A stretch of DNA of 32,038 nt from Desulfurococcaceae archaeon (GTDB taxonomy: Archaea > Thermoproteota > Thermoprotei_A > Sulfolobales > NBVN01), in contig JAJHQR010000014.1 in NCBI GenBank assembly GCA_020833255.1, positions 1 to 32,038 on the forward strand, given 5' to 3'. The notes beneath the pieces are model-generated. The model was given only the letters and a program-made list of their open reading frames with translations, was not told where the DNA came from and made no database searches. Below, one piece after another: positions 6,210 to 14,893 of the stretch (the stretch's first letter is position 1; every line of letters starts with the position of its first letter). Made by a program: the position numbers and the translations under genes.

Positions 6210-7916
6210 TTACTCTAAACCACCGAACTTTCCTTCAGGGGCTTCAGCTCCTTCCTTCCCTTTCTCCTTCTCCTCCTTCTTCATGGGGGTAGCCGCTATA
6301 ACGTCGTCAACCTTCAATATCGCTGTAGCTGCCTCCGTAGCAGCCTTAATGACCTGCTTCTTAACTATGACAGGGTCAATCACTCTCGTCGTGGTCATGT
6401 CCTCTAATATCTTACCGCTCAACACTTCTATCCCGGCATTAACCTTGCCTTCGCTGTGAAGCCTCCTCAAATCCATTATTGTTTGTAAGGGATCCATACC
6501 CGCGGATTGCGCGAGTATAGACGCTATCTCTTCTAGAGCGTCCGCGAAGGCCTGAATAGCTAGCTGCTCCTTACCGCTAACCTCCTCGGCTTTCTTCCTC
6601 AGTCTGAGAGCTAGCTCAACCTCTACGGCGCCACCGCCGGGAACTATCTTAGGATCTCTGAGTATGTTGCGTAGTGAGTGTAGCGCGTCATTGAAAGCTC
6701 TCTCAGTATCGTCGAGTATCATGTCGCTAGAACCCCTTATCAGTATAGTCACAGCCTTCGGGTTCTTACAGCCCTCGACAAACACCATCTTCTCATTACC
6801 TACCCTCCTCTCCTCAACTAATTCCGCGTAGCCTAGGTCGTTAGGCGTTAAGTCCCTCACGCTAGTGACTATCCTCCCTCCAGTAGCTCTCTCAAGTTTC
6901 TCCATGTCTGATCTCTTAACTCTTCTTACTGCTAGTATTCCTTTCTTTGCTAGGAAGTGTTGAGCGACGTCGTCAATACCTTTCTGACAAATAACGACGT
7001 TAGCACCAGTAGCAGCAATCTTCTCAACCATATCCTTAAGAACTCTAGTCTCCTCATCTAAGAACGTCTTTATCTGATCCGGGGAAGTTATGTTTATCTT
7101 AGCCGTTATATCAGGCTTCTCGATCTCTAGTGGCGCGTCGATTAAGGCGATCCTGGCTTTCTCAACCCTCCTAGGCATGCCCGGGTGGACTACCTCCTTA
7201 TCTAGCACTATACCGCTAATCAGCTTCGTCTCAGCTAATGAAGCGCCCTTCTTCTTCTCTATCTTAACGTTGTCTAGCTTCACGTCGTAAGTCCCGTCAG
7301 GCCTCTTCTCAGCTACTCTCAAAGCAGCTTCAATACTTAAGTCTATCATGTAGTCTACGATGTCCGGGGTTGCTATATACTTAGAAGCTAGCACCGAGTA
7401 AACCACATTCCTTAACTCACGCTTAGAAGCTTCCAAACCCTCCGGCGTTTCTAGATCGTGTACACGAATCTTCACGCCAAGCTCGTCAAGCATTTCGAGA
7501 GCCATGCTAGCCGCTTTCTTATACCCCTCGATTATTATCGTTGGATGTATGTTCTGGTCGAGCAATGCCTCAGCCTTACTCAGCAACTCACCGGCAAGAA
7601 CAACCGCTGAAGTAGTGCCGTCACCTACCTCGGCGTCAGTAGCTTTAGCTACCTCAACAAGCAACTTAGCGGCGGGGTGTTGAATCTCCATCTCCTTAAC
7701 TATAGCCGCCCCGTCGTTAGTTACTGTCACGTCACCGAAAGAATCAACCAACATCTTATCCATGCCTCTAGGACCTAAGCTAGTCTTAAGTATCTCAGCT
7801 AACGCTCTAGCCGCTATTATGTTATTCCTTAAAGCCTCACGACCGTAAGTCCTCTGCGTACCCTCCTTAAGGATGACCACAGGTATACCGTAAAGAGCCG
7901 ACATGTTTGATCCCAT
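6210..7916 (-). CDS. Thermosome subunit (group II chaperonin)
   Basis: A 568-residue subunit of the ATP-driven double-ring chaperonin that folds proteins in the cytoplasm, often the most abundant heat-induced protein in thermophiles. Near the N-terminus are [10 protein letters not shown] (46-55), TNDGAAI (66-72) and the ATP-site motif GDGTTSAV (98-105), all characteristic of TCP-1/thermosome. PGGGAVE in the C-terminal equatorial half is also intact. The C-terminus ends in a charged lysine/glutamate run followed by GKFGGLE, unlike the GGM repeats of some subunits. A strong TATA box lies 26 nt before the ATG at 7916, supporting that start over the internal ATG at 7904. One subunit gene is seen here; crenarchaea usually have two or three. 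Confidence 0.96.
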   Translation of the reverse strand: MGSNMSALYGIPVVILKEGTQRTYGREALRNNIIAARALAEILKTSLGPRGMDKMLVDSFGDVTVTNDGAAIVKEMEIQHPAAKLLVEVAKATDAEVGDGTTSAVVLAGELLSKAEALLDQNIHPTIIIEGYKKAASMALEMLDELGVKIRVHDLETPEGLEASKRELRNVVYSVLASKYIATPDIVDYMIDLSIEAALRVAEKRPDGTYDVKLDNVKIEKKKGASLAETKLISGIVLDKEVVHPGMPRRVEKARIALIDAPLEIEKPDITAKINITSPDQIKTFLDEETRVLKDMVEKIAATGANVVICQKGIDDVAQHFLAKKGILAVRRVKRSDMEKLERATGGRIVTSVRDLTPNDLGYAELVEERRVGNEKMVFVEGCKNPKAVTILIRGSSDMILDDTERAFNDALHSLRNILRDPKIVPGGGAVEVELALRLRKKAEEVSGKEQLAIQAFADALEEIASILAQSAGMDPLQTIMDLRRLHSEGKVNAGIEVLSGKILEDMTTTRVIDPVIVKKQVIKAATEAATAILKVDDVIAATPMKKEEKEKGKEGAEAPEGKFGGLE

Positions 7917-7937
7917 TAACTCATCATTAAACGGTTC

Positions 7938-7945
7938 TATTTAAG
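7938..7945 (-). promoter_or_regulatory. BRE/TATA promoter of thermosome gene
   Basis: The minus strand reads CCGAAAAG followed by CTTAAATA, a purine-rich BRE next to a good archaeal TATA box. Its centre is 26 nt from the ATG, which indicates a leaderless transcript. Confidence 0.65.
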
Positions 7946-8141
7946 CTTTTCGGTTCCTTAAAACCGTTAAAGCTTATTAACCCCTAACCCAAAACAAAGA
8001 CCAACCTTAAATCACTTAATTAAAGAAAATAAAGAAACAACTAGCTAAGAAGTTCTACTCTTTCTTAAACTTCAAGCAAATCCCCCATCATACCGGGATT
8101 AGCGTTGGTTAGGGGATGCGTAATCCTCACGCGCTGAACAC

Positions 8142-8150
8142 ATTTATTTA
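8142..8150 (+). promoter_or_regulatory. TATA box for UPF0147 gene
   Basis: ATTTATTTA predicts a start near 8172. A Shine-Dalgarno GAGGTGA (8177-8183) then stands five bases before the ATG at 8189. This decides against the tracked GTG at 8180, which lies inside the ribosome-binding site. Confidence 0.5.
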
Positions 8151-8188
8151 GTTTCAGGATTCTTGATTATTAGGCTGAGGTGACGTGT

Positions 8189-8470
8189 ATGTCGAGCACG
8201 ACCGAGAAACAAACCTTAAATGAGGCTAGGATAAGGCAAGCTATGCTAATGCTTGAGAAAATAGTTAATGACTCAAGCATACCGAGGAATATTAGGAGAG
8301 CTGCGATAAACTCACTAAACATGCTGAGGGATTCTTCACTAACACCCGGCGTCAGAGCCGCGAACGCTGTGAGCATTTTAGATGAGGTGACTCAAGACCC
8401 TAACATGCCGATGCACGCTAGAACAGCTATATGGAACGTCATAGCAGTACTCTCGACAGTAAAAGATTAA
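8189..8470 (+). CDS. UPF0147 family protein
   Basis: A 93-residue, all-helical small protein conserved across archaea as UPF0147. The middle shows the family pattern [15 protein letters not shown] followed by a second similar repeat, [13 protein letters not shown], so it looks like two repeats of a short helical hairpin. There are no cysteines or catalytic motifs. The start is fixed by the GAGGTGA ribosome-binding site. It precedes the FAU-1-like RNA-binding gene by 51 bp on the same strand and may be co-transcribed with it. No biochemical role is established from sequence. Confidence 0.85.
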   Translation: MSSTTEKQTLNEARIRQAMLMLEKIVNDSSIPRNIRRAAINSLNMLRDSSLTPGVRAANAVSILDEVTQDPNMPMHARTAIWNVIAVLSTVKD

Positions 8471-8521
8471 GACACGGTAGGAAAGTGACGTGAAGAAACC
8501 ACTACCGGGGTAGTTAACTCG

Positions 8522-9979
8522 ATGTTTTTGAGAGCTCGTGTTAGAGGAATATACTCGACAGCGATCTCTAAGATACTGAGCGAGAACGGGGTAGAGTTAG
8601 TGGACGTAACACCGTCCATAGCGTCTAGACTCAAGATAAGTGAGAATAGAGGGATACCTGCTGACGTGACGGTTAAGACAGAAAACGATAACTTATCACA
8701 GGTAATGTTGATAGGGTTCCCTGAAGCAGTGAGTAAGGTTTCGGAAATACTGGAGATGAATATTCCTGACATGCTAGTTTTTAAGCCACTAACAGGTCTC
8801 TACACCACGTTCAAGACCCGTATCACGGGATATGAGGGTAGGGAGTGCGTGGCTCTGAGCCCGTGGGGTAAGGCAGTTCTAGTAGATTACAAGGAGTGCA
8901 CGCAGGATAGGGAGATCCCCGCCACAACAATAAAGCTAATCACGAATAAAGACAGCAAGATAGTGATCTCGGAGAACATAAGGTTGGTGGGTAAGTACGC
9001 TATAATAGGGAGAGGCTCTAACATCACCTTCAGTCACTTCATAAGGAACAGGAAGAGAATCACGGAATTAATTGATGTCTCAGCAAAATACCTGCGGGAA
9101 GGCTTCAGCATAAGGTGGAGAAGCAACGCTGACGAAGCAAGCCTGATAGACATAATGAGCGAGTTAGAGGAACTCACCAAGAAATACGAAGACCTGGTAA
9201 GGAAGGTTCAGAAAGCACCTTTACTAGAGATCGTGTATGAGGGTGAGTCAGCCAAGTTCTACGAACTCACCTACAACTCTAAAATATTCTTAGATTACGT
9301 GAGGAAGAGCGTGTGCCCCACCATATTCCTACACCACTTCTTCAAAAGCTTTGACGCGAGAGATAACATCCTCGTAGGACTCCTAGACGTCTTATCAGCT
9401 AAAGTGCCTAGAGAGGAAGAAAACGAGCTAGTCTTTAAGTGGTTTTCAAACGAGTTGAGGGAGAGGAAAGAAGCGATAATAGAGCATAAGAAACTATCAG
9501 GTAAGGTAATCTTCATGAAGGGGCTGATATGCAGGGTACCCGATAACGAGGAACCGTCGCTAATAATCAGGCGCGTAATAAAAACTCAGGGAATTTACGA
9601 CGGGTTGAACATACCTAAAGAAATAGGTGACGTAGTCTTAACTTCCGTGAAGACCGGGGCGTGGCACGTAAAACACGAGTACTTCGATAAGAGAGGAGTG
9701 TTTAAGGGCGCTTACGTAAGTTTCAACACACCCGTCGAGATACTGTATACTGGCAGAATCCGCTACGTGGATCTCGAGGCAGACTTAGTGAGGGTGGGGG
9801 ACTCAGGATGTAGATTAATAGATACTAAAGCTTTCCGCGAGCTACTCACCGAAGGAATACTAACTCAAGACGTTTTAGAAAAACTCATCGCGGAATTCGA
9901 TAAGGTATTCCAAGAAGTTTGCAGCAAGACTTACTCTCCAATAAGTCACGAAGCCGAGTCTTCAGACACTGAATCATAG
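8522..9979 (+). CDS. FAU-1 family RNA-binding protein / putative ribonuclease
   Basis: A 485-residue protein resembling the archaeal FAU-1 (AU-1) family, whose Pyrococcus member binds AU-rich RNA and has been linked to RNase E/G-like activity and 5S rRNA processing. The N-terminal part (about 1-130) has the strand-rich RNase E/G-like layout beginning RARVRGIYSTAISKIL. A helical middle region with charged runs follows at about 195-310. The C-terminal part (about 345-460) has the DUF402-like pattern with DVVLTSVKTGAWHVKHEYFD and DLEADLVRV. It lies in tandem with UPF0147 and overlaps the convergent dTMP kinase gene by six bases at the 3' end. Family membership is fairly sure; activity is inferred. 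Confidence 0.78.
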   Translation: MFLRARVRGIYSTAISKILSENGVELVDVTPSIASRLKISENRGIPADVTVKTENDNLSQVMLIGFPEAVSKVSEILEMNIPDMLVFKPLTGLYTTFKTRITGYEGRECVALSPWGKAVLVDYKECTQDREIPATTIKLITNKDSKIVISENIRLVGKYAIIGRGSNITFSHFIRNRKRITELIDVSAKYLREGFSIRWRSNADEASLIDIMSELEELTKKYEDLVRKVQKAPLLEIVYEGESAKFYELTYNSKIFLDYVRKSVCPTIFLHHFFKSFDARDNILVGLLDVLSAKVPREEENELVFKWFSNELRERKEAIIEHKKLSGKVIFMKGLICRVPDNEEPSLIIRRVIKTQGIYDGLNIPKEIGDVVLTSVKTGAWHVKHEYFDKRGVFKGAYVSFNTPVEILYTGRIRYVDLEADLVRVGDSGCRLIDTKAFRELLTEGILTQDVLEKLIAEFDKVFQEVCSKTYSPISHEAESSDTES

Positions 9980-10582
9980 ACTTGCGTGAGTGCAGAGCAT
10001 CTTAAGTTTCTCACATATTACCCTAGCACACCTGCTCACAACGTTTTCTAAATCGTTTGAAGCGTCTACTTCGATCATCAAACCCTTAGCTACGAGTTCT
10101 TTGTAGATCGCTCTAACCCTGTGTAAGAAGCTCTCGCTTTCTTCTAAGTACTTTATTTTAGTAGTGGAGGACTGCTTCCTCCGCAACCCTATGCTAGGCT
10201 CAACATCCAAGTATATGGTTAGGTCAGGCTCCGGCGCGAACTTATTCAAAACCTTAATCCACTCAATCTCCACGCCCTTCGCCCCCTGATAAGCGATAGA
10301 GGAGTAATAATACCTATCGCTAACGACCACCACCCCTTCTCTCAGAGCAGGGATGATAACGGATGTGACGTGGTTATACCTGTCAGCAGCCATTAGGTAA
10401 GCTTCCATGACCCCGCCCAACCTCCTACCATACACATTAATCAATTTGATGAAGTCATCGCTATACGGCTCATACGTATACAACACCTTAAAACCCTCCT
10501 TAGTCAGGCCCTCAACAATCCTCGTAGAGACTGTGGTCTTGCCGGAACCGTCAAGACCTTCGAAAACTATGAAGTAACCCAA
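9974..10582 (-). CDS. tmk: Thymidylate kinase (dTMP kinase)
   Basis: A 202-residue enzyme that phosphorylates dTMP to dTDP with ATP in the dTTP pathway. The Walker A loop FEGLDGSGKTT is at residues 7-17. The DRYYYSSIAYQG motif (about 93-104) is the TMK signature that positions the substrate. The acidic strand LTIYLDVEP and a lid containing RRKQSS follow. Length matches the family. It is the last gene of the five-gene minus-strand operon, six bases after the phosphomevalonate dehydratase small subunit. Its presence beside isoprenoid genes is probably gene packing rather than shared metabolism. It overlaps the FAU-1-like gene tail to tail by six bases. Confidence 0.94.
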   Translation of the reverse strand: MGYFIVFEGLDGSGKTTVSTRIVEGLTKEGFKVLYTYEPYSDDFIKLINVYGRRLGGVMEAYLMAADRYNHVTSVIIPALREGVVVVSDRYYYSSIAYQGAKGVEIEWIKVLNKFAPEPDLTIYLDVEPSIGLRRKQSSTTKIKYLEESESFLHRVRAIYKELVAKGLMIEVDASNDLENVVSRCARVICEKLKMLCTHASL

Positions 10583-10588
10583 GATAGC

Positions 10589-10996
10589 TCACCTAAGCAA
10601 ACCTATCCTAAGCTTATCGCCCTCAACACACGCGTCAAGCCCTTCCAAAGCCTTTAATTCGTTAAAGTCTACAGCACCGCTTACGAATCTGTAAAGAGAT
10701 ACGTCAGCCAGCACACAACCAGCAACTAGAGTAGGGTCTATAGACCTAGTTATCAATGCTTTAGGCGCTAACCCCCTCTTTCCTAGAGCGTAAAGAACGT
10801 AAGGACCTACCGTACTACCCACCAACGCAGGAACGACCAGCACAGAACGAGCGACACTCCCAACCCCCCTAACCTCCCCATTCTCAACCACAACATCACC
10901 CAAGAATGAAAAAGGACGAACAGATACCTTCAACTCACCACACACATTGCTAGACCCGTAAACCCTAGATACCTCGTATATCTTTACCTGACTCAC
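10589..10996 (-). CDS. Phosphomevalonate dehydratase small subunit
   Basis: This 135-residue swivel-domain protein (DUF126/aconitase-X small subunit) completes the active site of phosphomevalonate dehydratase. In the archaeal mevalonate pathway that enzyme converts mevalonate 5-phosphate to trans-anhydromevalonate 5-phosphate. The family box PALVGSTVGPYVLYAL, with its conserved serine, is near residues 55-70. The GTG start at 10996 overlaps the TGA stop of the large subunit (GTGA), giving tight coupling and equal expression. The conserved beta-swivel pattern and length fit the family well. Confidence 0.9.
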   Translation of the reverse strand: MSQVKIYEVSRVYGSSNVCGELKVSVRPFSFLGDVVVENGEVRGVGSVARSVLVVPALVGSTVGPYVLYALGKRGLAPKALITRSIDPTLVAGCVLADVSLYRFVSGAVDFNELKALEGLDACVEGDKLRIGLLR

Positions 10997-12204
10997 CTGA
11001 CCTCCTCCCCGCCGTGGAGGAATTCCTTAAGTATCTCTCCTCTATCCTTTATTACTACCTTAACACCAGCTAATTTCGGCATGTAATGGAGAGCCTTCCC
11101 CGAGTCGGTGACGACGTACTTAATACCCATTAAACTTAGCTTGGTGGTGACGGGGCACATACCTCTAACTATTCTAACACCTCTCTCGCTTAAGTGCTTG
11201 AGGGTCTCATCATCTAGACTCACTGTATCGCTAACCCCTAACCAGAGTTCCCCTTTACCCGGGCTCTTCCTACCCTCTCCTAGCAAGTATCTTAACATAT
11301 TCGTAATCTCTTCTAACGAGAGGTGTGGGCAACCGATGAAGTAAAGAACCTCCCCATTCTCGCGAGCGTCTCTCAAATCTGATAGAGCACTCCTTAAATC
11401 ACTTAAGTCTACGGAGAACCTCTCCACAATATCCAAGTGTTTTAAGAATTCCTGGCTGTGAGGGGTTAATTTATTGAAGACAACCATTGGAGCGTTAGAT
11501 GTGGAGCCGAATGATGCGAGGAAAGCACGCGCATGCTCCTCAGACATCCCCTCAAGTCCTTCCACGAAGGGTATTGAGTCAGGACATAACTCACCTACCT
11601 TGAGACCAAGCATCGACGAATAGAGAAAACTGCTTTCATGATTTTTAACTGACACGAAACATTTAGGTTCGCGCCCCTCACGTATGTGGACACCGGCAGC
11701 GTAAGTCTTTCCTAAAAGACCTTCGAGTAAGGCTAGGGGTCCCCCCTCCCTATTACTCCAAGCACCGATAAGTGAGTTAGCGTAGAGAACGGCGTTAGAC
11801 TCAGCCCAAGCCAGGTGCTCCCCGTAAGAAGGCCTCCTAACGTAGTAGGGGGCGCACGTAAACGCGCGAGCACCCATACTTCTTAAATAGTTGATTATCT
11901 TCAGTTGCTTCCCCACAACGTCGTCGGGTAAGCTACCGTACGAAGAACTTAGTATAGCTGCGTAAGGATTAGCCGTCGTGAAAACACGGAATACAGCATT
12001 GTTGCCTACGAGAGATTCTATGAATTCAAGCCCTGCATCACCTATGTTGAAGTATGAGACGCCTGAAACGTGAGCGTGCACTACGGGGATCAGCCTCTCA
12101 GCTTTTAAGGACTCCCCAACAGCGACAACAACCTTCATAGCTAGCGCGTACGGGTAACCTAACTCACCGTCGAGTATCGCTTCCTCCTCCCTACTCAAAT
12201 ACAT
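10993..12204 (-). CDS. Phosphomevalonate dehydratase large subunit (aconitase X)
   Basis: A 403-residue catalytic subunit of the aconitase-X family (DUF521), described in Aeropyrum pernix as phosphomevalonate dehydratase of the modified archaeal mevalonate pathway. The N-terminal VHAHVSGVSYFNIGD box is the family's substrate region. Three cysteine motifs that can bind the catalytic iron-sulfur cluster are visible: TCAPYYV, IGCPHLS and GMCPVTT. Iron-sulfur dependence implies oxygen sensitivity. It sits two bases downstream of the UbiD-type decarboxylase and overlaps the small subunit by four bases. The neighbouring decarboxylase makes the mevalonate assignment much stronger than the hydroxyproline-type role of other aconitase-X enzymes. 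Confidence 0.92.
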   Translation of the reverse strand: MYLSREEEAILDGELGYPYALAMKVVVAVGESLKAERLIPVVHAHVSGVSYFNIGDAGLEFIESLVGNNAVFRVFTTANPYAAILSSSYGSLPDDVVGKQLKIINYLRSMGARAFTCAPYYVRRPSYGEHLAWAESNAVLYANSLIGAWSNREGGPLALLEGLLGKTYAAGVHIREGREPKCFVSVKNHESSFLYSSMLGLKVGELCPDSIPFVEGLEGMSEEHARAFLASFGSTSNAPMVVFNKLTPHSQEFLKHLDIVERFSVDLSDLRSALSDLRDARENGEVLYFIGCPHLSLEEITNMLRYLLGEGRKSPGKGELWLGVSDTVSLDDETLKHLSERGVRIVRGMCPVTTKLSLMGIKYVVTDSGKALHYMPKLAGVKVVIKDRGEILKEFLHGGEEVR

Positions 12205-12206
12205 CG

Positions 12207-13523
12207 CTACCAGCCTTCAGGTATCTTAGGCTTCTCGAAAACGCTCTTTTTAGTGAGTGGGTAGGTAGCTATTATAGCTACCTTATCCGTTAAGCCGTCT
12301 TCAGAGCTGGGGTCTAGCGTAGAACCCCTACCACCCTTGATCACTATGAGCCCTCTAGAGGCTTGGAATCTGGTGGCTATCGCCCACTCAACGTCGTTCA
12401 GATTATCAGGGTCTATATCCGAATCAACTATTACGACGTGCTTCAAGCTCGGGTGTCCGGCGAAAGCAGCTAAGGCTGCGTTCTTCCCGTCCCCCTCATG
12501 ATTCCTCTCAATAGATATCACGGCGTGTAACCACTGCCCCCCACCCTCAGTAAGCCTAACCTTAACTACTTTAGGAACGACTTTTCTCACAGAATCCCAT
12601 ATTAGGGCTTCCCTAGGGAAACCCATGAAAATCTTGTGTTCTTTACCGCCGGGAAGTAGCACGTGGAATAAGGGGCTGTCTTTAAGCAAATATATTGACT
12701 CAACCTTGATTAGAGGTTGTTTCCTGACAGTATCATACAGGTTGAGGAGATCTACGAAAGGCCCCTCATCAACTAAGTTTAACGTAATCCTCCCCTCTAT
12801 AACGACTGAAGTCCCCGCTACAACAGGCAACCCATACTTAGGGGTTCTCACGATAGGTACTTTAGCCCCGTTTAAAGCAGCGGCAAGCGAGAACTCGAAA
12901 ACACCGTAAGGCGGTGAAATAGATGAGGCCATGAAGACTATCGGGTGGACACCCACAGATATCGCGACAGGCGTCTCAACACCCCTCAACCTATTCTGCT
13001 CGTAAATCCTGAAGAGGTGCCTCGGAACTATCCTAACCGCGAATCCCCCGTCAACCAGCATGAGCCTATGAACTGAGGCGTTGTAGGAATCCATTTCCGG
13101 GGTCTTAGCAACTAATACCGCGGTATCAATATAGTAACCCCCATCCCCCTCGAAAAACTTTATCGCCGGTAACTCACGGTAATCCCCACCATACGTTCCG
13201 TAGAACTCGGAGAAGGAGTACTCAGTAAACCAATCACTAAACTCTCTCTCAGAGCTCATAGCGTTAATCAACTTCTTATAAGCTTCCACATCATCACCTA
13301 CCCTGAGGAGCTGATAGAGTCTTTGACGCGATCCCACCAAATTACCCACGCACGCAGGACGCTTACCGGCAACCTGAAAAAGCACTGTCTTATTAAGTTC
13401 CTCAGCCTTGATCAAGACCTTGGTAGGCTCGTACTCACTCCTTAACCGCTCCTCAACCACCATTAACTCTCCGCGACTACCTACCTCATCAACTACTTCC
13501 TTCAAACCCCACAAACTACTCAC
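12207..13523 (-). CDS. UbiD-type anhydromevalonate phosphate decarboxylase
   Basis: This 438-residue member of the UbiD family is a prenylated-FMN-dependent decarboxylase. Beside both phosphomevalonate dehydratase subunits it is best read as the enzyme that decarboxylates trans-anhydromevalonate 5-phosphate to isopentenyl phosphate. The family segments AISVGVHPIVFMASSISPPYG and FEFSLAAALNGAKVP (about 190-235) and the C-terminal VIVDSDIDPDNLNDVEWA with RFQAS (about 375-405) are present. The flavin cofactor needs a UbiX-type prenyltransferase encoded elsewhere. It overlaps the upstream Clp1-like gene by eight bases. Plain UbiD function in quinone synthesis is the alternative, but the context argues against it. 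Confidence 0.9.
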   Translation of the reverse strand: MSSLWGLKEVVDEVGSRGELMVVEERLRSEYEPTKVLIKAEELNKTVLFQVAGKRPACVGNLVGSRQRLYQLLRVGDDVEAYKKLINAMSSEREFSDWFTEYSFSEFYGTYGGDYRELPAIKFFEGDGGYYIDTAVLVAKTPEMDSYNASVHRLMLVDGGFAVRIVPRHLFRIYEQNRLRGVETPVAISVGVHPIVFMASSISPPYGVFEFSLAAALNGAKVPIVRTPKYGLPVVAGTSVVIEGRITLNLVDEGPFVDLLNLYDTVRKQPLIKVESIYLLKDSPLFHVLLPGGKEHKIFMGFPREALIWDSVRKVVPKVVKVRLTEGGGQWLHAVISIERNHEGDGKNAALAAFAGHPSLKHVVIVDSDIDPDNLNDVEWAIATRFQASRGLIVIKGGRGSTLDPSSEDGLTDKVAIIATYPLTKKSVFEKPKIPEGW

Positions 13524-14823
13524 CCTTCCTGACCTCCCTATACTCCTCGTCTAATCTAATATTACCGCTAATCAAGCTTTTTATGGGGCCGTTATACGGC
13601 GTTCTCAATTTTATTACGATATCGTTTTCCTCAAGCCTCACGTCCTCCACCAAACCTACCGCAACCTCACTCATGTTCTCCCCTACGACACCCATCAAGC
13701 ATCTCTTCAAGTCTTCCACACTTGAGATAACTAACCTAGCTGAGTACTTGGAGTATACCTCGTTTCTTAGGGTGTCCAGCAAACCTGTGTGCGGGTACTC
13801 ATCAACCAGTAAGATAAGTTCTTTATCGTCTTTACAAGCTCTCACTATGTGTGACGCGATAGCGGAGAGCTCTGGAAACGTCTCTAACAGCTTGTTTACC
13901 GGCACCCCCGCACAGTTTAACGGGGGCACGCCGATCAAGCCTATCTCGCTAGCTCGCAAAGTCCTCACTGAAGAATTGATGAAGTACCTCTTATACGCCT
14001 CAGTCCTTAATCTCTGCCTCTCCTCCCTGCTCCTAACCCTGGGTTGAGTAGGTGGCCTAGCTCTAATCACCTTAATAGCCCCGCGAAACACGTTACTCAT
14101 TAAATCGCTTAAGCCCTGGTCAAGCACCACGAGGTGTGTAGGCTTAACCCACCTAAGTAACTCCAGCTTATACGAGACCCCGTCCCTACCACTAACCCAC
14201 CCATCAGTGTTCACCACCACAACGTCGCACCCCTTACTCAAGGCTTGATTAACTAAGTCCACCACTGAAGCTATTATCCTAGAACCACAATTCCTCGGGC
14301 TAATACAGCCGATAAACCTAAACTCACTAAAGCTCAGCTCTCTCTGCCATATGAAAGGCTTATTAACCACGGCTAAAGCTATGGTCGCAGGCATCGCTAA
14401 ATCTTCCTGACCAACATCGCCCTCCAAGATGCAGCAATTAAGCCCTCTGCCCCTGAGGTAGTTAGCTATGAATGCTGTTAAAGTAGTTTTACCGGACTCA
14501 GGAGGCCCTACCACAACCACCTTAAGCCTCTTAAGTAGAGTGAAATCGCCGCCGATCACCTCAGCCACACGTAACCAGTCATCAACGACCTCCGTAGAGG
14601 GGTCGACAACGCTGAAGAAACCCCCGGAACCTAAGAAGACCTTAAGCTCGGTCTCGGCGAGAGCTTTAAGCGAGTAACTCCTCAACTCGTGAATCACTAA
14701 ATTACTCTTCTCACCATAAACACTGCCTACCAACAGGATCCTACCGTTAACTACCTCGATCCTCGCAGGACCTGAGACCCTCGCTACCTCACCAGCTTTC
14801 AGAGTATACGTAACTACACTCAT
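13516..14823 (-). CDS. Polynucleotide 5'-hydroxyl kinase, Clp1/Grc3 family
   Basis: This protein phosphorylates free 5'-OH ends of RNA, a step in tRNA splicing and RNA processing in the Clp1 family. The Walker A loop GPPESGKTT (111-119 of the tracked ORF) follows a beta-rich N-terminal domain. LEGDVGQEDLAMPATIAL (about 140) is the Clp1 signature after the P-loop. DGWVSGRDG and an arginine-rich lid (RVRSREERQR) follow. A small C-terminal beta domain ends the protein. The tracked start is TTG at 14838; ATG at 14823 is preferred because the TATA box predicts transcription from about 14830. It is the first gene of the mevalonate/tmk operon. Archaeal relatives have RNA kinase activity in Pyrococcus; the role here is inferred. 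Confidence 0.85.
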   Translation of the reverse strand: MSVVTYTLKAGEVARVSGPARIEVVNGRILLVGSVYGEKSNLVIHELRSYSLKALAETELKVFLGSGGFFSVVDPSTEVVDDWLRVAEVIGGDFTLLKRLKVVVVGPPESGKTTLTAFIANYLRGRGLNCCILEGDVGQEDLAMPATIALAVVNKPFIWQRELSFSEFRFIGCISPRNCGSRIIASVVDLVNQALSKGCDVVVVNTDGWVSGRDGVSYKLELLRWVKPTHLVVLDQGLSDLMSNVFRGAIKVIRARPPTQPRVRSREERQRLRTEAYKRYFINSSVRTLRASEIGLIGVPPLNCAGVPVNKLLETFPELSAIASHIVRACKDDKELILLVDEYPHTGLLDTLRNEVYSKYSARLVISSVEDLKRCLMGVVGENMSEVAVGLVEDVRLEENDIVIKLRTPYNGPIKSLISGNIRLDEEYREVRKGE

Positions 14824-14851
14824 AAACACCCTACCCAAACCATTCTCAACT

Positions 14852-14860
14852 ATTATTTAG
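14852..14860 (-). promoter_or_regulatory. TATA box for clp1-mevalonate-tmk operon
   Basis: The minus strand reads CTAAATAAT, predicting a start near 14830. It is packed back to back with the ksgA promoter in a 70-bp divergent region. Confidence 0.45.
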
Positions 14861-14861
14861 C

Positions 14862-14870
14862 GTTTTAAAG
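14862..14870 (+). promoter_or_regulatory. TATA box for ksgA
   Basis: GTTTTAAAG is centred about 26-28 nt before the ATG at 14894, so the transcript is probably leaderless. Confidence 0.5.
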
Positions 14871-14893
14871 ACTTCTTAACATGGTTTAGATAG

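Noticed and set aside
13583-14047. 154-aa plus-strand ORF opposite the Clp1-like gene
   Set aside because: It is a serine/threonine-rich shadow of a conserved coding frame, without its own promoter or motifs.
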